A stretch of 48,989 nt of DNA from Methylotenera sp. (GCA_028688575.1 JAQTXW010000012.1:1-48989); one strand, 5' to 3'. Numbered from the stretch's first letter, positions 1 to 10,477 are shown. Notes: a model not told the origin generated them from the sequence alone. Numbers and translations: made by a program.

Positions 1-628
1 ACATTGCCATAGCAGCGGCCCAGGCAATTGACCAAAACGTGCGAAAGCCCAAAGATGGAATCCAAGAAGGATTAAATAAAGCGGCCATATAATCTGGCTC
101 GGCTGGAAAGTAGGATTTTAACCAGTTACCAGGCGTCATCATAAAGCCCAAAATCGCGGTGATAATCGCCATGGTGAGCCATGAAGCTACCGCATAAGAA
201 ACCACCAATTTATAAACTTTTTGTTTGCCAGGTGTGCCGAGTGGGTGTTTTTTCCAAATCAGAAATAACCACAGTAAGAGAATCATCTCTGCATTAAAGA
301 CAATCCACTCAATAAACCACTTCCAGAAAAACACGCGTAATAGCGCACCAATCGCGGCTGGGTTAATGATATTGATGTGTATCCAAATGCCGATACCCGT
401 TAAAGCACCTACGGCTGTGGCTAAAATAAAAAACGTAAATAAAATTTTGTAAGAAAGCGCATCAAGCTTGTGGTCATTATTTTTAATGACCAGCCACTGA
501 GTGAGTGCCAAAATAATACTGCCGCCTACTGCAGCACCATGCGAGATAAACACATGCAAAATCGCATCAAATGCAAATAGCAAACGATGCCCAATAAACG
601 GCATTTCAAAAATAGGATAGTCAAACAT
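1..628 (-). CDS. Cytochrome bd-like (CydA-superfamily?) membrane protein, 3' part missing
   Basis: The reading frame starts at ATG 628-626 and stays open to the window edge, giving 209 codons of the N-terminal part. A strong GGAGGAG ribosome site lies just upstream. The protein begins MFDYPIFEMPFIGHRLLFAF and is mostly hydrophobic, with at least four likely membrane segments. An early helix carries HVFISHGAAVGGS, and a later one has a Trp/Glu-rich stretch (FFWKWFIEWIVFNAEM). The histidine pattern recalls heme-b membrane proteins related to cytochrome bd quinol oxidase subunit I, so a quinol- or cytochrome-linked electron-transfer role in the inner membrane is inferred. The gene diverges from regB-regA, a redox-sensing pair that commonly controls respiratory oxidases, which supports this. 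Without the C-terminal half I cannot say whether a cytochrome c domain is fused or whether it is a true oxidase. Confidence 0.55.
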   Translation of the reverse strand, partial: MFDYPIFEMPFIGHRLLFAFDAILHVFISHGAAVGGSIILALTQWLVIKNNDHKLDALSYKILFTFFILATAVGALTGIGIWIHINIINPAAIGALLRVFFWKWFIEWIVFNAEMILLLWLFLIWKKHPLGTPGKQKVYKLVVSYAVASWLTMAIITAILGFMMTPGNWLKSYFPAEPDYMAALFNPSWIPSLGFRTFWSIAWAAAMAM

Positions 629-721
629 GGTTTTCTCCTCCAGTTGATTTCATCATCTTCACCTAATATAGAAAGTGTTATTAATGGGAGGCATGTTAGA
701 ACGAAATTTTAGTATGCAAAA

Positions 722-781
722 GTGACATGATGTCGCGCGGTAAGTTGACGCAAGACACTATGTCGCGCGACATCATGTCGC
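722..781. promoter_or_regulatory. Cluster of ATGTCGC half-sites, candidate RegA operator
   Basis: Five copies of a heptamer related to ATGTCGC lie between the two divergent genes: forward at 730-736, 760-766 and 775-781, inverted at 767-773 (exact) and 722-728 (one mismatch). The pair 760-773 forms a perfect 14-base palindrome. Positions 724-739 and 764-779 are a perfect 16-base inverted repeat with a 24-base centre. Binding sites of RegA/PrrA/RegR-type regulators are rich in GNCGC-like elements, so autoregulation of regBA and control of the bd-like gene is the natural inference. The repeats are directly visible; the identity of the binding protein is not. Confidence 0.55.
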
Positions 782-804
782 ATCCTAATGCTGGTAATTC
801 TCTA

Positions 805-810
805 TATAAT
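805..810 (+). promoter_or_regulatory. Candidate -10 element of regB
   Basis: A perfect TATAAT occupies 805-810. No convincing -35 is seen; the expected place (about 782-787) directly abuts the last ATGTCGC copy at 775-781, as expected for a promoter needing an activator or blocked by a repressor. Transcription would start near 817-818, which is the ATG of regB, so the message may be leaderless. Confidence 0.4.
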
Positions 811-817
811 AAGACAC

Positions 818-2125
818 ATGACAATGCCGAAACACATTTCACCAGTAACTTTACAAAGTCATTTTTCGCTCGAAAATCCAACTCGCCGAAACTTACAGCG
901 TCTGTTTCTACTACGCAGTGTCATGGTTGCTTTTATGCTAGCGGCAACACTGACGTTGTTTTACTTAAACATCCCGCTTCCCAAGATTCCTATCGGGCTA
1001 GCTGTTGGTGGCATGCTGCTGCTTAACTTCATGACACTGTTACGCCTGCGGAAATTTAGCAATGTCACTGACAAAGAGCTACTATTACAGCTCCTAGGGG
1101 ATTTAGTCGCGCTCACACTGCTCTTTTATTTTACGGGTGGCTACAGCAACCCTTTGGTATGGATGTACCTACTGCCGCTCACAGTTGCAGCCGTTGCATT
1201 AAAACGTGAATATGCCTGGCTACTTACCGCAATAGCCGTCGCCTGTTACTCAGTGTTAGTGTTTTATTACGTACCCCTCTCACATCTGCACATGCACTAC
1301 TTGGCAGGGAAATCTCTAGATATTCACTTGGTAGGTATGTGGCTCGGGTTTGTGGTGAGCGCCAGCATAGTGGCTTTTTTTGTGACGCGTATTGGCCAAA
1401 GTTTACGTGATTACGACCATATGACAGCATCCATCCGAGAAAAGCTACTAGAAAGCGAGCGTGTACTTGCGCTAGGCACCCTGGCTGCAAGCGCAGCGCA
1501 TGAGTTAGGCACACCGTTAGCCACCATGGCCGTGGTCAGTAAAGAGCTCGCGCTGGATTTGAGCCAGCAACCTGAACAACTGCAACAAATAGAAATGCTC
1601 AGAAAGCAAATCGCGCGCTGTAAAGAGATTTTATCTTCCATTGCGCACAATGCTGGGCAAAGCCGTGCAGATGCGGGGCAAGGTGTGCTGTTGCATGGTT
1701 TTTTACAAGAGGTTATTCAACGCTGGCAAGATACGCGCCCTGCCACAGAACTTGTTTGCACCTTGCAAAAACCTGCCACCGATATCATGATTTTTGTCGA
1801 CAGAACATTAATCCAAGCATTACAAAACCTGCTGGATAATGCGGCGGATGCGTCACCCGCACTGATTCAGTTGAATGCCAAATGGGATGATAAAATCCTG
1901 CGTATCGAAATCAAAGATTTCGGCACTGGCATTACAGATGAAGTTAAACAGCAATTGGGAAAACCATTTTTCACCTCGAAAGATGAAAAAGGCATGGGAC
2001 TAGGTTTATACCTTACGCAAATAATCTTAAACCGTTTTAATGGTGAGCTATCATTAAGCAATCACAATGAAGGCGGCGTCATCACAGAGGTCACGCTGCC
2101 ACTTGAAAATTTACGCATAGACTAA
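818..2125 (+). CDS. regB: RegB/PrrB-type redox-sensing histidine kinase
   Basis: Inner-membrane sensor kinase that phosphorylates RegA according to the redox state of the quinone pool. Residue numbers here count from an alternative upstream ATG at 788. About six membrane segments fill residues 40-200. GGYSNPL at 117-123 matches the family's quinone-contact heptapeptide (GGLNNPF in Rhodobacter). The H-box HELGTPLAT has its phospho-acceptor at H238. The redox-active cysteine seen in the family lies in RCKEIL at C278. A HATPase domain with N, G1 and G2 boxes follows (NLLDNAADAS, DFGTGI, GMGLGLYL). I prefer the start at 818 because a perfect -10 box lies between 788 and 818 and neither start has a good ribosome site. 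regA follows 26 bases downstream. All key residues are present. Family assignment is secure; the redox signal in this organism is inferred. Confidence 0.9.
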   Translation: MTMPKHISPVTLQSHFSLENPTRRNLQRLFLLRSVMVAFMLAATLTLFYLNIPLPKIPIGLAVGGMLLLNFMTLLRLRKFSNVTDKELLLQLLGDLVALTLLFYFTGGYSNPLVWMYLLPLTVAAVALKREYAWLLTAIAVACYSVLVFYYVPLSHLHMHYLAGKSLDIHLVGMWLGFVVSASIVAFFVTRIGQSLRDYDHMTASIREKLLESERVLALGTLAASAAHELGTPLATMAVVSKELALDLSQQPEQLQQIEMLRKQIARCKEILSSIAHNAGQSRADAGQGVLLHGFLQEVIQRWQDTRPATELVCTLQKPATDIMIFVDRTLIQALQNLLDNAADASPALIQLNAKWDDKILRIEIKDFGTGITDEVKQQLGKPFFTSKDEKGMGLGLYLTQIILNRFNGELSLSNHNEGGVITEVTLPLENLRID

Positions 2126-2151
2126 TCTAATTACACTATTTTGATCGCATC

Positions 2152-2739
2152 ATGAACCGAACATCCGCAGATTGCCAACCACAGACCGAAGAGCGTGCCA
2201 CACTGTTGCTCGTAGATGATGATGATGACTTTCTTAACTCACTGTCACTTGCTATGACCAAGCGCGGATTTTTAGTCTGCATGGCAAATGACGTAGAAAG
2301 CGCATTTGAACTTGCTAAAATTGACCCACCTGAATTTGCGGTTATAGACTTAAAAATGCCAGGCAACTCTGGCTTAGTCCTGGTTAGGCAACTGGCAAGT
2401 CTGAAGGCTGGCATCAAAATGGTTGTGCTTACAGGTTATGCCAGTATCGCTACAGCGATTGAAGCCATTAAACTTGGGGCAACTCATTATCTGGCTAAAC
2501 CTGTCGATGCGGATGAAATCTTAGCGGCTTTTGATAAACAATCAGGCAACGCTGAAATTGAATTATCCAGTACACCACTTTCTGTTGACCGTTTAGAATG
2601 GGAGCATATTCAACGCATATTAGCGGAGAACGGAGGCAACATCTCTGCCACGGCACGCAGCCTGAACATGCATAGACGCACCTTGCAAAGAAAGCTCAGC
2701 AAAAAACCCAGTATAAATCCAACTCAAAACCACCAATAA
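2152..2739 (+). CDS. regA: RegA/PrrA/ActR-type response regulator
   Basis: Cytoplasmic partner of RegB, 195 residues. The receiver domain carries the acidic cluster VDDDDDF near residue 21, phospho-acceptor D66 in AVIDLKMPG, T94 in VVLTGYAS and K116. A short linker leads to a Fis-type helix-turn-helix (about 140-185: IQRILAENGGNISATARSLNMHRRTLQRKL), the usual single-domain DNA-binding end of this family. The length agrees with RegA/PrrA. It is presumably cotranscribed with regB; no Shine-Dalgarno sequence of note precedes the ATG. The obvious local target is the repeat cluster at 722-781. It ends 38 bases from the convergent lspA. Confidence 0.92.
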   Translation: MNRTSADCQPQTEERATLLLVDDDDDFLNSLSLAMTKRGFLVCMANDVESAFELAKIDPPEFAVIDLKMPGNSGLVLVRQLASLKAGIKMVVLTGYASIATAIEAIKLGATHYLAKPVDADEILAAFDKQSGNAEIELSSTPLSVDRLEWEHIQRILAENGGNISATARSLNMHRRTLQRKLSKKPSINPTQNHQ

Positions 2740-2777
2740 AGGTAGTTTATAACAAAAAAACTCACCGCAATGGCCGC

Positions 2778-3236
2778 TTATTGTGGCTTATTTTTAAAGC
2801 TATCCAGCAATAACAGGCCTACACCTACACAAATGGCACTATCTGCCACATTAAAAGCTGGCCAATATAAATCATCAATATGGAAAAATAGAAAATCCAC
2901 AACATAGCCCAAAGTTAATCTGTCATACAAATTCCCGACAGCACCACCCAACACCAACGCCAAGCCCCAACAGAAGAGTTTTTCCTCATGATGCTTACGA
3001 ATCAAGTAAGTAATCACTATCACGGCAATGGCAGTAATAGCGGTAAAAAACCATTTCTGCCAGCCACCTGCATCAGCCAAAAAGCTGAAAGCTGCGCCCG
3101 TGTTGTGATAGCGAACCAAGTCAAAAAAGCTGTTGATGGTCAGATGTTCGCCAAATACAAACGCCTGCTGCACCAGATGCTTGGTATACAAATCCAACGC
3201 GACCACCATTGCACTAATCACGAACCACTTACGCAT
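2778..3236 (-). CDS. lspA: Lipoprotein signal peptidase (signal peptidase II)
   Basis: Inner-membrane aspartic protease that removes the signal peptide from diacylglyceryl-modified prolipoproteins. The 152-residue protein has four membrane helices and the family motifs [22 protein letters not shown] and FNVADS, which hold the two catalytic aspartates. A longer frame reaches 3311 but would sit inside ileS. The ATG at 3236-3234 gives the standard N-terminus (MRKWF) and overlaps the ileS stop by eight bases, which points to translational coupling. It is the last gene of murJ-ribF-ileS-lspA. The window encodes at least three predicted lipoproteins that would be substrates. Confidence 0.96.
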   Translation of the reverse strand: MRKWFVISAMVVALDLYTKHLVQQAFVFGEHLTINSFFDLVRYHNTGAAFSFLADAGGWQKWFFTAITAIAVIVITYLIRKHHEEKLFCWGLALVLGGAVGNLYDRLTLGYVVDFLFFHIDDLYWPAFNVADSAICVGVGLLLLDSFKNKPQ

Positions 3237-6045
3237 GTGAGCGCGCCTCACCTGAACCAAACAAGTTACTGACGCAACGTCCACAAATGTGCGGATGCTC
3301 GGCATCAGCACCTACATCAGCACGGTAGTGCCAGCAGCGGTCACATTTTTTGTAGCGACTAGGCTTCACATAAACCTCGAACTCATGCTCATCTGGGCAT
3401 CGAGTTATTGTCACTGCTGAAACAATAAATATAAATTTAAGATCATCTTGAAACTTTTCTAGGACTGAAAATATTTTAGACGGTGCTTTGATCTCAAGTT
3501 CAGCTTGCAATGAGGACCCGACCAGATTTTCTGAACGCTTAAGCTCTATCGCTCTATTCACATGCCCCCTAGCAGTAACTACAATCCCCCAATCAGCTTT
3601 ACTAATATTTAGTTCGGATGCAGGTAATTCATACCACACATCCTCAAATACCGATTTATCTGCATCCAGACCCAGCGTTTGCCAAATCTCGTTAGCAGTA
3701 AAGCTCAAGATTGGCGCCATCAAACGCATCATGGTATGCGTAATATGGTGCAACGCACTTTGCGCGGCACGACGTGCATGTGATGTCTCACCTGTGGTGT
3801 AAAGGCGATCTTTAAGAATATCCAGATAGAAACCACCCAGATCTTCCGAACAGAAACTCACAAACTTCTGCACCGCCAAGTGAAACTCATAGCGGTCATA
3901 ATCCGCCAAAACACCCGCTTGCAGCTCGCTCGTTAAATGCAGTGCATAACGGTCTATCTCCAACCACTCATTCACTGGCAACAAATCTTTGCTCGCATCA
4001 AAATCAGCTAAGTTTGCCAGTAAAAAGCGTAAAGTGTTGCGAATACGACGATAACTTTCAGCAACACGCTTCAAAATCTCATCTGATATTGTCAACTCAC
4101 CTGAGTAGTCAGTAGAAGCTGTCCACAAGCGCAGAATATCTGCACCATAAGTATCCATCACCTTTTGTGGCGCAACCACGTTACCCTTGGATTTACTCAT
4201 TTTATGACCAGAACCATCGACCACAAAACCGTGCGTCAGCAAGGCTTCATAAGGCGCGCGGCCATCAATCGCACAACCTGTCAGCAAGCTGGATTGGAAC
4301 CAACCACGGTGCTGGTCAGAGCCTTCCAGATACAAGTCTGCGGGGAAAGCCAAATCAGGACGACGTTTCAACACCGCTGCATGGGTAGAGCCAGAGTCAA
4401 ACCACACATCTAAAGTATCGGTCACTTTTTTGTATTGTTCAGCATTTTCAGGCGCGTGCTGCGCTAGGAAAGTGGCGCCATCTAAACTGAACCAAGCTTC
4501 CACCCCTGTTTTTTCAACCAACAGCGCAGCTTGCTCTAGCAGCGCTGATGTTTGTGGATGCGGCTCGCCTGTTTCTTTATGCACAAACAAAGGCATAGGC
4601 ACACCCCAGTTGCGTTGGCGAGACACGCACCAGTCAGGACGATTTTTAATCATGGCTTCTAAACGTGCACGTCCCCAAGCTGGGAAAAATTCAGTTTCAT
4701 CCACGGCTTTATTGGCATGTTCACGCAAGCTTGCACCAGCAGCGTCCTGTGCATTCATACCAATGAACCACTGATGGGTAGCTAGCTGCATCAATGGCGT
4801 TTTATGGCGCCAGCAATGTGGAAAGCTGTGATTCAAACGGGCACTGGCTAACAAAGCTCCGCTTTCTGTCATGGCAGCTAAAATCACCTTATTGGCATCT
4901 TTTCTGTCTAAACCGCGAATCGCTTCAAACTCTACCAATTCACTATTAAAGAACTTACCGTCACCACCCATTAGAATTCGTGGTTTTTCATTCGGGAAGT
5001 TAGCACGCATCACCAGCCAGTCATCATTACCGTGCGCTGCTGCGGTATGCACCAAACCAGTACCCGCGTCAGTTGTTACGTGGTCACCACAGATGATAGG
5101 CACTTGGCGGTTGTCGAAAGGATGTTGCAACAACAATCCTTTAAGCACATCACCTTTGCATGAAGCCAAAACCTTAGCGTCAACTTCTTCGTATCTTGCT
5201 AAGGTTTTTTCAGCTAAGTCACGCACTAAAACCAGTAAACCTTTACTCGTTTGAATCAAATCATACTCAAGCCCAGGGTTAACACTCACCGCTTGGTTCG
5301 CTGGCAGCGTCCAAGGCGTGGTTGTCCAAATCACGGCATAAGCATCGCCTATGACTTCTACACCAAACACTTTACTTAAAGCTGCGTTATCCGCTACCTT
5401 AAAACCCACATCAATCGCTGGCGAGTTTACATCTTCATACTCCACCTCAGCCTCAGCCAGTGCAGAGCCGCAATCCACGCACCAATGCACAGGCTTGCTG
5501 CCTTGGTAAAGGTAGCCATTTTTATAGATGTCACCTAGCGCGCGCATGATGTCGGCTTCGGTTTTAAAATCCATCGTCAAATATGGGTGATCCCAATCGC
5601 CCAACACCCCTAAACGAATGAAGTCTTTTTTCTGGCGCTCAACTTGTTCTTTGGCATATTCACGGCAAAGTTCACGAAACTTGGCGGGATCTATATTTTT
5701 ACCGTGATTTTTTTCTACCACCAACTCAATCGGCAAGCCGTGACAATCCCAACCTGGCACGTAAGGGGCATCAAAGCCGCTCATAGTTTTAGACTTAACA
5801 ATGATGTCTTTTAAGATTTTATTCACCGCATGGCCAATGTGAATATCACCGTTTGCGTACGGCGGTCCATCATGCAATATGAATTTTTTGGCACCTTTGC
5901 GCGCATTTCTGATGCTCTGGTAAAGCTTTTGATCTTGCCATTGCTTCAACCATGCGGGTTCACGCTTAGCCAAATCACCACGCATAGGGAAACTGGTTTC
6001 AGGCAGGTTTAATTTGTATTTTGAATCTTTATTTTCTTCAGTCAT
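3229..6045 (-). CDS. ileS: Isoleucyl-tRNA synthetase
   Basis: Charges tRNA-Ile with isoleucine in the cytoplasm. At 938 residues it is the normal bacterial class I length. HIGH is at residues 69-72 inside [12 protein letters not shown]. The editing domain follows ([17 protein letters not shown] near 240). KMSKS lies near residue 605. The C-terminal zinc finger is complete (CDRCWHYR and CGRC). This is the bacterial IleS1-type architecture with a C-terminal zinc site. It starts 30 bases after ribF and overlaps lspA. Nothing is missing or broken. Confidence 0.98.
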   Translation of the reverse strand: MTEENKDSKYKLNLPETSFPMRGDLAKREPAWLKQWQDQKLYQSIRNARKGAKKFILHDGPPYANGDIHIGHAVNKILKDIIVKSKTMSGFDAPYVPGWDCHGLPIELVVEKNHGKNIDPAKFRELCREYAKEQVERQKKDFIRLGVLGDWDHPYLTMDFKTEADIMRALGDIYKNGYLYQGSKPVHWCVDCGSALAEAEVEYEDVNSPAIDVGFKVADNAALSKVFGVEVIGDAYAVIWTTTPWTLPANQAVSVNPGLEYDLIQTSKGLLVLVRDLAEKTLARYEEVDAKVLASCKGDVLKGLLLQHPFDNRQVPIICGDHVTTDAGTGLVHTAAAHGNDDWLVMRANFPNEKPRILMGGDGKFFNSELVEFEAIRGLDRKDANKVILAAMTESGALLASARLNHSFPHCWRHKTPLMQLATHQWFIGMNAQDAAGASLREHANKAVDETEFFPAWGRARLEAMIKNRPDWCVSRQRNWGVPMPLFVHKETGEPHPQTSALLEQAALLVEKTGVEAWFSLDGATFLAQHAPENAEQYKKVTDTLDVWFDSGSTHAAVLKRRPDLAFPADLYLEGSDQHRGWFQSSLLTGCAIDGRAPYEALLTHGFVVDGSGHKMSKSKGNVVAPQKVMDTYGADILRLWTASTDYSGELTISDEILKRVAESYRRIRNTLRFLLANLADFDASKDLLPVNEWLEIDRYALHLTSELQAGVLADYDRYEFHLAVQKFVSFCSEDLGGFYLDILKDRLYTTGETSHARRAAQSALHHITHTMMRLMAPILSFTANEIWQTLGLDADKSVFEDVWYELPASELNISKADWGIVVTARGHVNRAIELKRSENLVGSSLQAELEIKAPSKIFSVLEKFQDDLKFIFIVSAVTITRCPDEHEFEVYVKPSRYKKCDRCWHYRADVGADAEHPHICGRCVSNLFGSGEARSHA

Positions 6046-6075
6046 TTCATTATTCCAAACATCATGCTATGAGCA

Positions 6076-6981
6076 TTATTGATTTTGCTCACAGAAAAAA
6101 TCTCGTGCCTCTCGCACATCCAGCGCGATTTGCGTCTTTAAGGCATCCAGTCCATCAAACTTCATTTCATCACGAATTTTATACAAAAATCTCACATGCA
6201 CGTGCTTACCATACAAATCACCATCAAAATCTAGCACATGCACCTCTAATGATAATTTTTTTACGCCAGCAATTGTCGGGCGCACTCCTAAATTAGCCAC
6301 CGCATTTAAACCGTCCAATTTTACTGCATATACGCCAGTTAATGCTGGTCGCTCATGCCGCATATGCACATTTGCAGTGGGGAACCCCAGTTGCCGCCCG
6401 CGCTTTGCTCCATGCACCACCTTACCGCTGATGCTATACGCCCTACCCAACAACAAATTGGCAGTTTCCAAATCACCTTTAGCTAATGCCATACGCACAG
6501 CCGTGCTGGAAACTCTGACATCGGCCAACTTCACTGGCGGCAAACTCACTAAATCAAACTTCTCTACTAAAAAGTCCTGAGACGAACCCTCACGCATCGC
6601 ACCAAAGCGGAAATCCTCTCCTACAAAAACAGCCTGGGCGTTCAAAGCCTCGCGCAGAATTTTCTGCATAAATACAGTCGCGCTTAATTTTGCGAAATCA
6701 TGGCTAAATCGGCAAATATAAACCCTATCCACACCCAATTCTGCAAAATATTCCAACTTCTCTCGCAGAGAACACAATCTGGCAGGTGCATTTGCAGGTG
6801 TAAAAAGTTCGCGCGGATGCGGCTCAAACGTCATCACAGCAGAAATCAAATGCTGAGTACTCGCCCACGCCGATAATTGCGCTAACAAATGTTGATGCCC
6901 TAAATGCATACCATCAAAATTACCTATGGCTAGCGCACACGGCAATTGCTGCTGAGCGGGAATATGTCTAAATACTTGCAT
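6076..6981 (-). CDS. ribF: Bifunctional riboflavin kinase / FMN adenylyltransferase
   Basis: Converts riboflavin to FMN and then to FAD. The N-terminal adenylyltransferase domain shows AIGNFDGMHLGHQHLL (nucleotidyltransferase HxGH-like motif) and FEPHPRE. The C-terminal flavokinase domain begins near residue 180 with the GRAYSISGKVVHGAKRGRQL region and the GFPTAN motif. The 301-residue length is normal. The ATG directly abuts the stop codon of murJ with no base between, so the two are almost certainly cotranscribed. No FMN riboswitch is visible in front of the operon. The product also serves flavoproteins such as the large oxidoreductase at 37147-41016. Confidence 0.97.
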   Translation of the reverse strand: MQVFRHIPAQQQLPCALAIGNFDGMHLGHQHLLAQLSAWASTQHLISAVMTFEPHPRELFTPANAPARLCSLREKLEYFAELGVDRVYICRFSHDFAKLSATVFMQKILREALNAQAVFVGEDFRFGAMREGSSQDFLVEKFDLVSLPPVKLADVRVSSTAVRMALAKGDLETANLLLGRAYSISGKVVHGAKRGRQLGFPTANVHMRHERPALTGVYAVKLDGLNAVANLGVRPTIAGVKKLSLEVHVLDFDGDLYGKHVHVRFLYKIRDEMKFDGLDALKTQIALDVREARDFFCEQNQ

Positions 6982-8526
6982 TTAATGCTTCACCCGACGC
7001 ATATAGTCGCTCGGTCTAAACCCGAGCAACATTAATGTGCTAAAGTAAGAAAAAGCCCCTAGCAGCACCAGTCCAACGATAAAGCCCAAGCGCTGGATCA
7101 GGCTAAATTCAAGCCATGCATGCGCCTCGCCCATTGCAAAATAAAGCACATTACCCATCACCAGCAAAGCTAGAAACAACTTCAGCAAAAACAAGCACCA
7201 TCCTTTTTTTGGTAAAAAAACGTTAGATTTACGCAAATGATAGTAGAGCAAGCCAGCATTCAGGCATGCGCCCAAACCAATTGCCAACGCCAGACCCACA
7301 TGACGCAAATCTAATACAAACACGAACAATACATTCATCAATTGCGTGACCACCAAAGTAAACACAGCAATTTTGACTGGCGTTTTAATATTTTGGCGCG
7401 CATAAAATCCTGGCGCCAGAATTTTAACCAGAATCAAACCAAGCAGCCCTATGCTATAAGCCACCAGCGCCTGTTGCGTCATGAGCACATCCAATGGCGT
7501 AAATTTTCCGTAATAAAACAGTGCAGTCACCAAAGGCGCTGCCAGCACTGCCAGTGCCACCGCCGCAGGTGCCGCTAATATAAAGGTCAGCCGCAAACCC
7601 CAATCCAGCAACTCGGAATACTCCACACCGTCTTTCCCTGCATGCGCTTTGGATAGGCTAGGCAACAGAATAGTCCCCAAGGCAACCCCTAATACGCCCG
7701 TTGGAAACTCCATTAGACGATCTGCATAATACAGCCAACTCACGCTGCCTGTAATGAGAAATGAGGCAAAAATTGTATTCAGTATCAATGAAATTTGTGC
7801 GACCGAAACCCCTAAAACAGCGGGGCCCATCAGCCTGAGAATACGCCATACACCTTCATCATCACGCCTAAAATCAAACTTGGGCAACAAACCAATTTGC
7901 TTTAAAAAGGGAATCTGAAACATTAACTGCAAAAAACCGCCAATAAACACAGCCCACGCCAGCACCTTAATCGGCTCCTCAAATGCGTCGGCAAAAAACA
8001 ACACTGCCACAATCATCGAGACATTAAGCCAGACTGGGGTAAATGCTGGAATGCCGAATTTATTATAGGTGTTAAGCACACCACCAGCCATTGAAACCAG
8101 CGAGATAAAGAAAATATAAGGAAAAGTGATACGCAGCAACTCAATCGTCAGCTGCATTTTCGCCACATCTGAACGAAAACCTGGCGCAATCAGTGCAACA
8201 ATCCAGGGCGCTGCCAGCATACCGACAATTGTCACGCCCACTAGAATGAGCCCAAGCCAGGTTGCAACGCGATTAATCAACTGCTGTGTTTCATCGATAT
8301 TGCGCTGACTTTTATACTCCGCCAAAATAGGTACAAAAGCCTGGCTAAAAGCACCCTCAGCTGAAATGCGACGCAATAAATTAGGGATTTTAAAAGCCAC
8401 AACAAAAGCATCGCTCAGCATGCCAGCCCCAAACACACGCGCAATGAGTGTGTCTCTTACAAAACCTAAGATGCGGGATACAAAAGTCATACTGCCGACT
8501 TTAGCCAGCGCGTTGAGTAAATTCAT
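6982..8526 (-). CDS. murJ: Lipid II flippase MurJ
   Basis: Polytopic inner-membrane protein of the MOP superfamily that moves lipid-linked peptidoglycan precursor to the periplasm. The 514-residue protein begins [20 protein letters not shown] and carries [20 protein letters not shown] and [20 protein letters not shown], both diagnostic. About fourteen membrane segments span the length. It is the first gene of the minus-strand operon running to lspA and diverges from rpsT, which is the usual arrangement in beta- and gammaproteobacteria. Confidence 0.97.
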   Translation of the reverse strand: MNLLNALAKVGSMTFVSRILGFVRDTLIARVFGAGMLSDAFVVAFKIPNLLRRISAEGAFSQAFVPILAEYKSQRNIDETQQLINRVATWLGLILVGVTIVGMLAAPWIVALIAPGFRSDVAKMQLTIELLRITFPYIFFISLVSMAGGVLNTYNKFGIPAFTPVWLNVSMIVAVLFFADAFEEPIKVLAWAVFIGGFLQLMFQIPFLKQIGLLPKFDFRRDDEGVWRILRLMGPAVLGVSVAQISLILNTIFASFLITGSVSWLYYADRLMEFPTGVLGVALGTILLPSLSKAHAGKDGVEYSELLDWGLRLTFILAAPAAVALAVLAAPLVTALFYYGKFTPLDVLMTQQALVAYSIGLLGLILVKILAPGFYARQNIKTPVKIAVFTLVVTQLMNVLFVFVLDLRHVGLALAIGLGACLNAGLLYYHLRKSNVFLPKKGWCLFLLKLFLALLVMGNVLYFAMGEAHAWLEFSLIQRLGFIVGLVLLGAFSYFSTLMLLGFRPSDYMRRVKH

Positions 8527-8735
8527 GCTTTATCGTTATTAATGAGCTTAAGAAAAATGTAGTATTAACAATATATTGCGTGATTTTAACATGACACTGC
8601 GCTCCCCGCAGAGATTGCGCTGAGAATACCAATGATAAATATCCATAAACCGCATATTTTAACTTGCAATACTGTTACAAAATAGTTATCATTATGGGCT
8701 TCGTATTTTGAATAGCTTTTTTAGGAAAACATCAG

Positions 8736-8999
8736 ATGGCAAATACCGCACAAGCAAGAAAACGTGCTCGTCAAGCAGTTAAGCAACGTGCTCATAATGC
8801 AAGTTTGCGCTCTACTTTGCGCACAGCAATTAAAAAAATTATTAAAGCGGTAGAAGCTGGCGACAAAGCTGCAGCTACTGCTGCTTACAGCGAGAATGTA
8901 AGTGTAATCGACCGCATTGCGGATAAAAATATCATTCATAAAAACAAAGCATCACGTCATAAAAGTCGCTTAAATGCTGCGATCAAGGCAATGGCATAA
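8736..8999 (+). CDS. rpsT: Ribosomal protein S20
   Basis: Primary 16S rRNA-binding protein of the 30S subunit. It is 87 residues long and very basic, beginning [20 protein letters not shown] with the typical ending around [16 protein letters not shown] Shine-Dalgarno AGGA lies 11 bases upstream. A strong intrinsic terminator follows at 9031-9060, so it is a single-gene unit. S20 often represses its own translation; I see no clear leader structure to support that here. Confidence 0.98.
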   Translation: MANTAQARKRARQAVKQRAHNASLRSTLRTAIKKIIKAVEAGDKAAATAAYSENVSVIDRIADKNIIHKNKASRHKSRLNAAIKAMA

Positions 9000-9030
9000 G
9001 CAATTTACCGACCGCCAAATTGGTCAACAA

Positions 9031-9060
9031 AAAGCCGAACTTAAAAGTTCGGCTTTTTTT
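9031..9060 (+). terminator. Intrinsic terminator of rpsT
   Basis: A perfect ten-base stem (AAAGCCGAAC at 9031-9040, GTTCGGCTTT at 9047-9056) with a six-base loop is followed by a T-run to 9060. Confidence 0.93.
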
Positions 9061-9218
9061 ATTTTACGCAATGCAGTGCATATTGTTAATCAAAATAGCA
9101 CTTGCGTTAGCCTGATACACTCCAACCTCCTGTAAAGACTTCTGTTCAAGACCTTTGATAGAACTTCATCCTCCACTATATCAGCACACTTTCTCCATCC
9201 AGCCAAGTCTATTCAGTA

Positions 9219-10406
9219 TCAGGTACCAATATTGAGCTCCGCGCGCACCTGCAATGCCAGCTTGATGGCATCATCTCGCACCGTATTAATCACGGTGAAA
9301 TGTCCCATTTTTCTGCCTGCGCGTGCTTCATGCTTACCGTACAAATGCATTTTAAGTTGCGGATGATTCAGCACTAAATGCCACGCGGGTTCGACTTGCG
9401 TATTATTCACCGCATCATGCGGCCAAACATCGCCCAAAATATTCACCATCACAGCAGGACTATGCTGACGGCTACTGCCCAATGCCAACCCAGTCATCAC
9501 ACGCACTTGTTGCTCAAACTGACCAGTCACACATGCATCAATTGTATAATGCCCTGAGTTATGGGGGCGAGGGGCAATTTCATTCACCAGCAACTCCCCA
9601 TCAGACACAAAGAATTCCACACCAAGTACCCCAGTGTATTCAAGCTTTTCCGCCACACTGATCGCCAGTTTCTGTGCCTGATGATTAATGGCGTCACTGC
9701 CACGCGCAGGCACAATCGAAATATCCAGAATACCATTAAGATGACTATTCTCAGCAGTTGGGAATGTTGCAACATGGCCACGCACATCGCGAGCAAGCAC
9801 CACAGAAACCTCATAATCAAGCTTGAGCATTTTTTCCAGCACGCATTCTTCTTGTGAAAAATCAGCAAAAGCCTGACTGGCTTCCATGGCATTGGCAACG
9901 CGCGCCTGCCCTTTGCCATCATAACCAAACCGTGCCACCTTCAAAATCGCAGGATAAATATCACTCTCATCGGCAGGAATATCTTCTGCCAGTTGAATTA
10001 CCGCGTAAGGCGCCACTGGTAACCCTGCATTTTTAAGAAAGTTTTTTTCACTGACACGGTGCTGGGCAATTGCCACACTTTTTGCATCGGGATACACAGA
10101 AGTAGCCTTGGCTAAACTCTCAAGCGACGCTGCAGGCACGTTCTCAAACTCTGTCGTAATCGACTGACATGTTTTAGCCATCTGCGCCAATGCTTCAGCA
10201 TCATCATATTTAGCACAGATATGCACATCGGCTATTTTACCTGCAGGGCTATTTTTGTCGGGATCTAACACGGTAACCTGATAGCCCATCTCATGGGCTG
10301 CAATCACAAAAAAACGCCCCAACTGACCACCACCCAACATGCCCAGCATCGCTGGTGGCAAAATGACTGGATGATGATTTGAATGCTGATCTAAATTCTG
10401 GTTCAT
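9219..10406 (-). CDS. purK: N5-carboxyaminoimidazole ribonucleotide synthase
   Basis: ATP-grasp enzyme of purine synthesis that carboxylates AIR to N5-CAIR, the substrate of PurE. The 395-residue protein shows LGMLGGGQLGRFF near the start, ILKVARFGYDGKGQARV for ATP binding, and FFVSDGELLVNEIAPRPHNSGHYTIDAC holding metal and substrate residues. It lies 71 bases downstream of purE on the same strand, in the usual purE-purK order. The first ~18 residues (MNQNLDQHSNHHPVILPPAM) extend beyond the common start, so an internal ATG is possible. Confidence 0.97.
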   Translation of the reverse strand: MNQNLDQHSNHHPVILPPAMLGMLGGGQLGRFFVIAAHEMGYQVTVLDPDKNSPAGKIADVHICAKYDDAEALAQMAKTCQSITTEFENVPAASLESLAKATSVYPDAKSVAIAQHRVSEKNFLKNAGLPVAPYAVIQLAEDIPADESDIYPAILKVARFGYDGKGQARVANAMEASQAFADFSQEECVLEKMLKLDYEVSVVLARDVRGHVATFPTAENSHLNGILDISIVPARGSDAINHQAQKLAISVAEKLEYTGVLGVEFFVSDGELLVNEIAPRPHNSGHYTIDACVTGQFEQQVRVMTGLALGSSRQHSPAVMVNILGDVWPHDAVNNTQVEPAWHLVLNHPQLKMHLYGKHEARAGRKMGHFTVINTVRDDAIKLALQVRAELNIGT

Positions 10407-10477
10407 ATGAATACTATTGCTTGTATTTAAGTGTGAATAATAACGACTAAGTACATTAAAACTTATTATATTAAGAT

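Noticed and set aside
3237..3311. Longer N-terminus for lspA
   Set aside because: It lies inside ileS, has no similarity to signal peptidase II, and the internal ATG gives the standard start.
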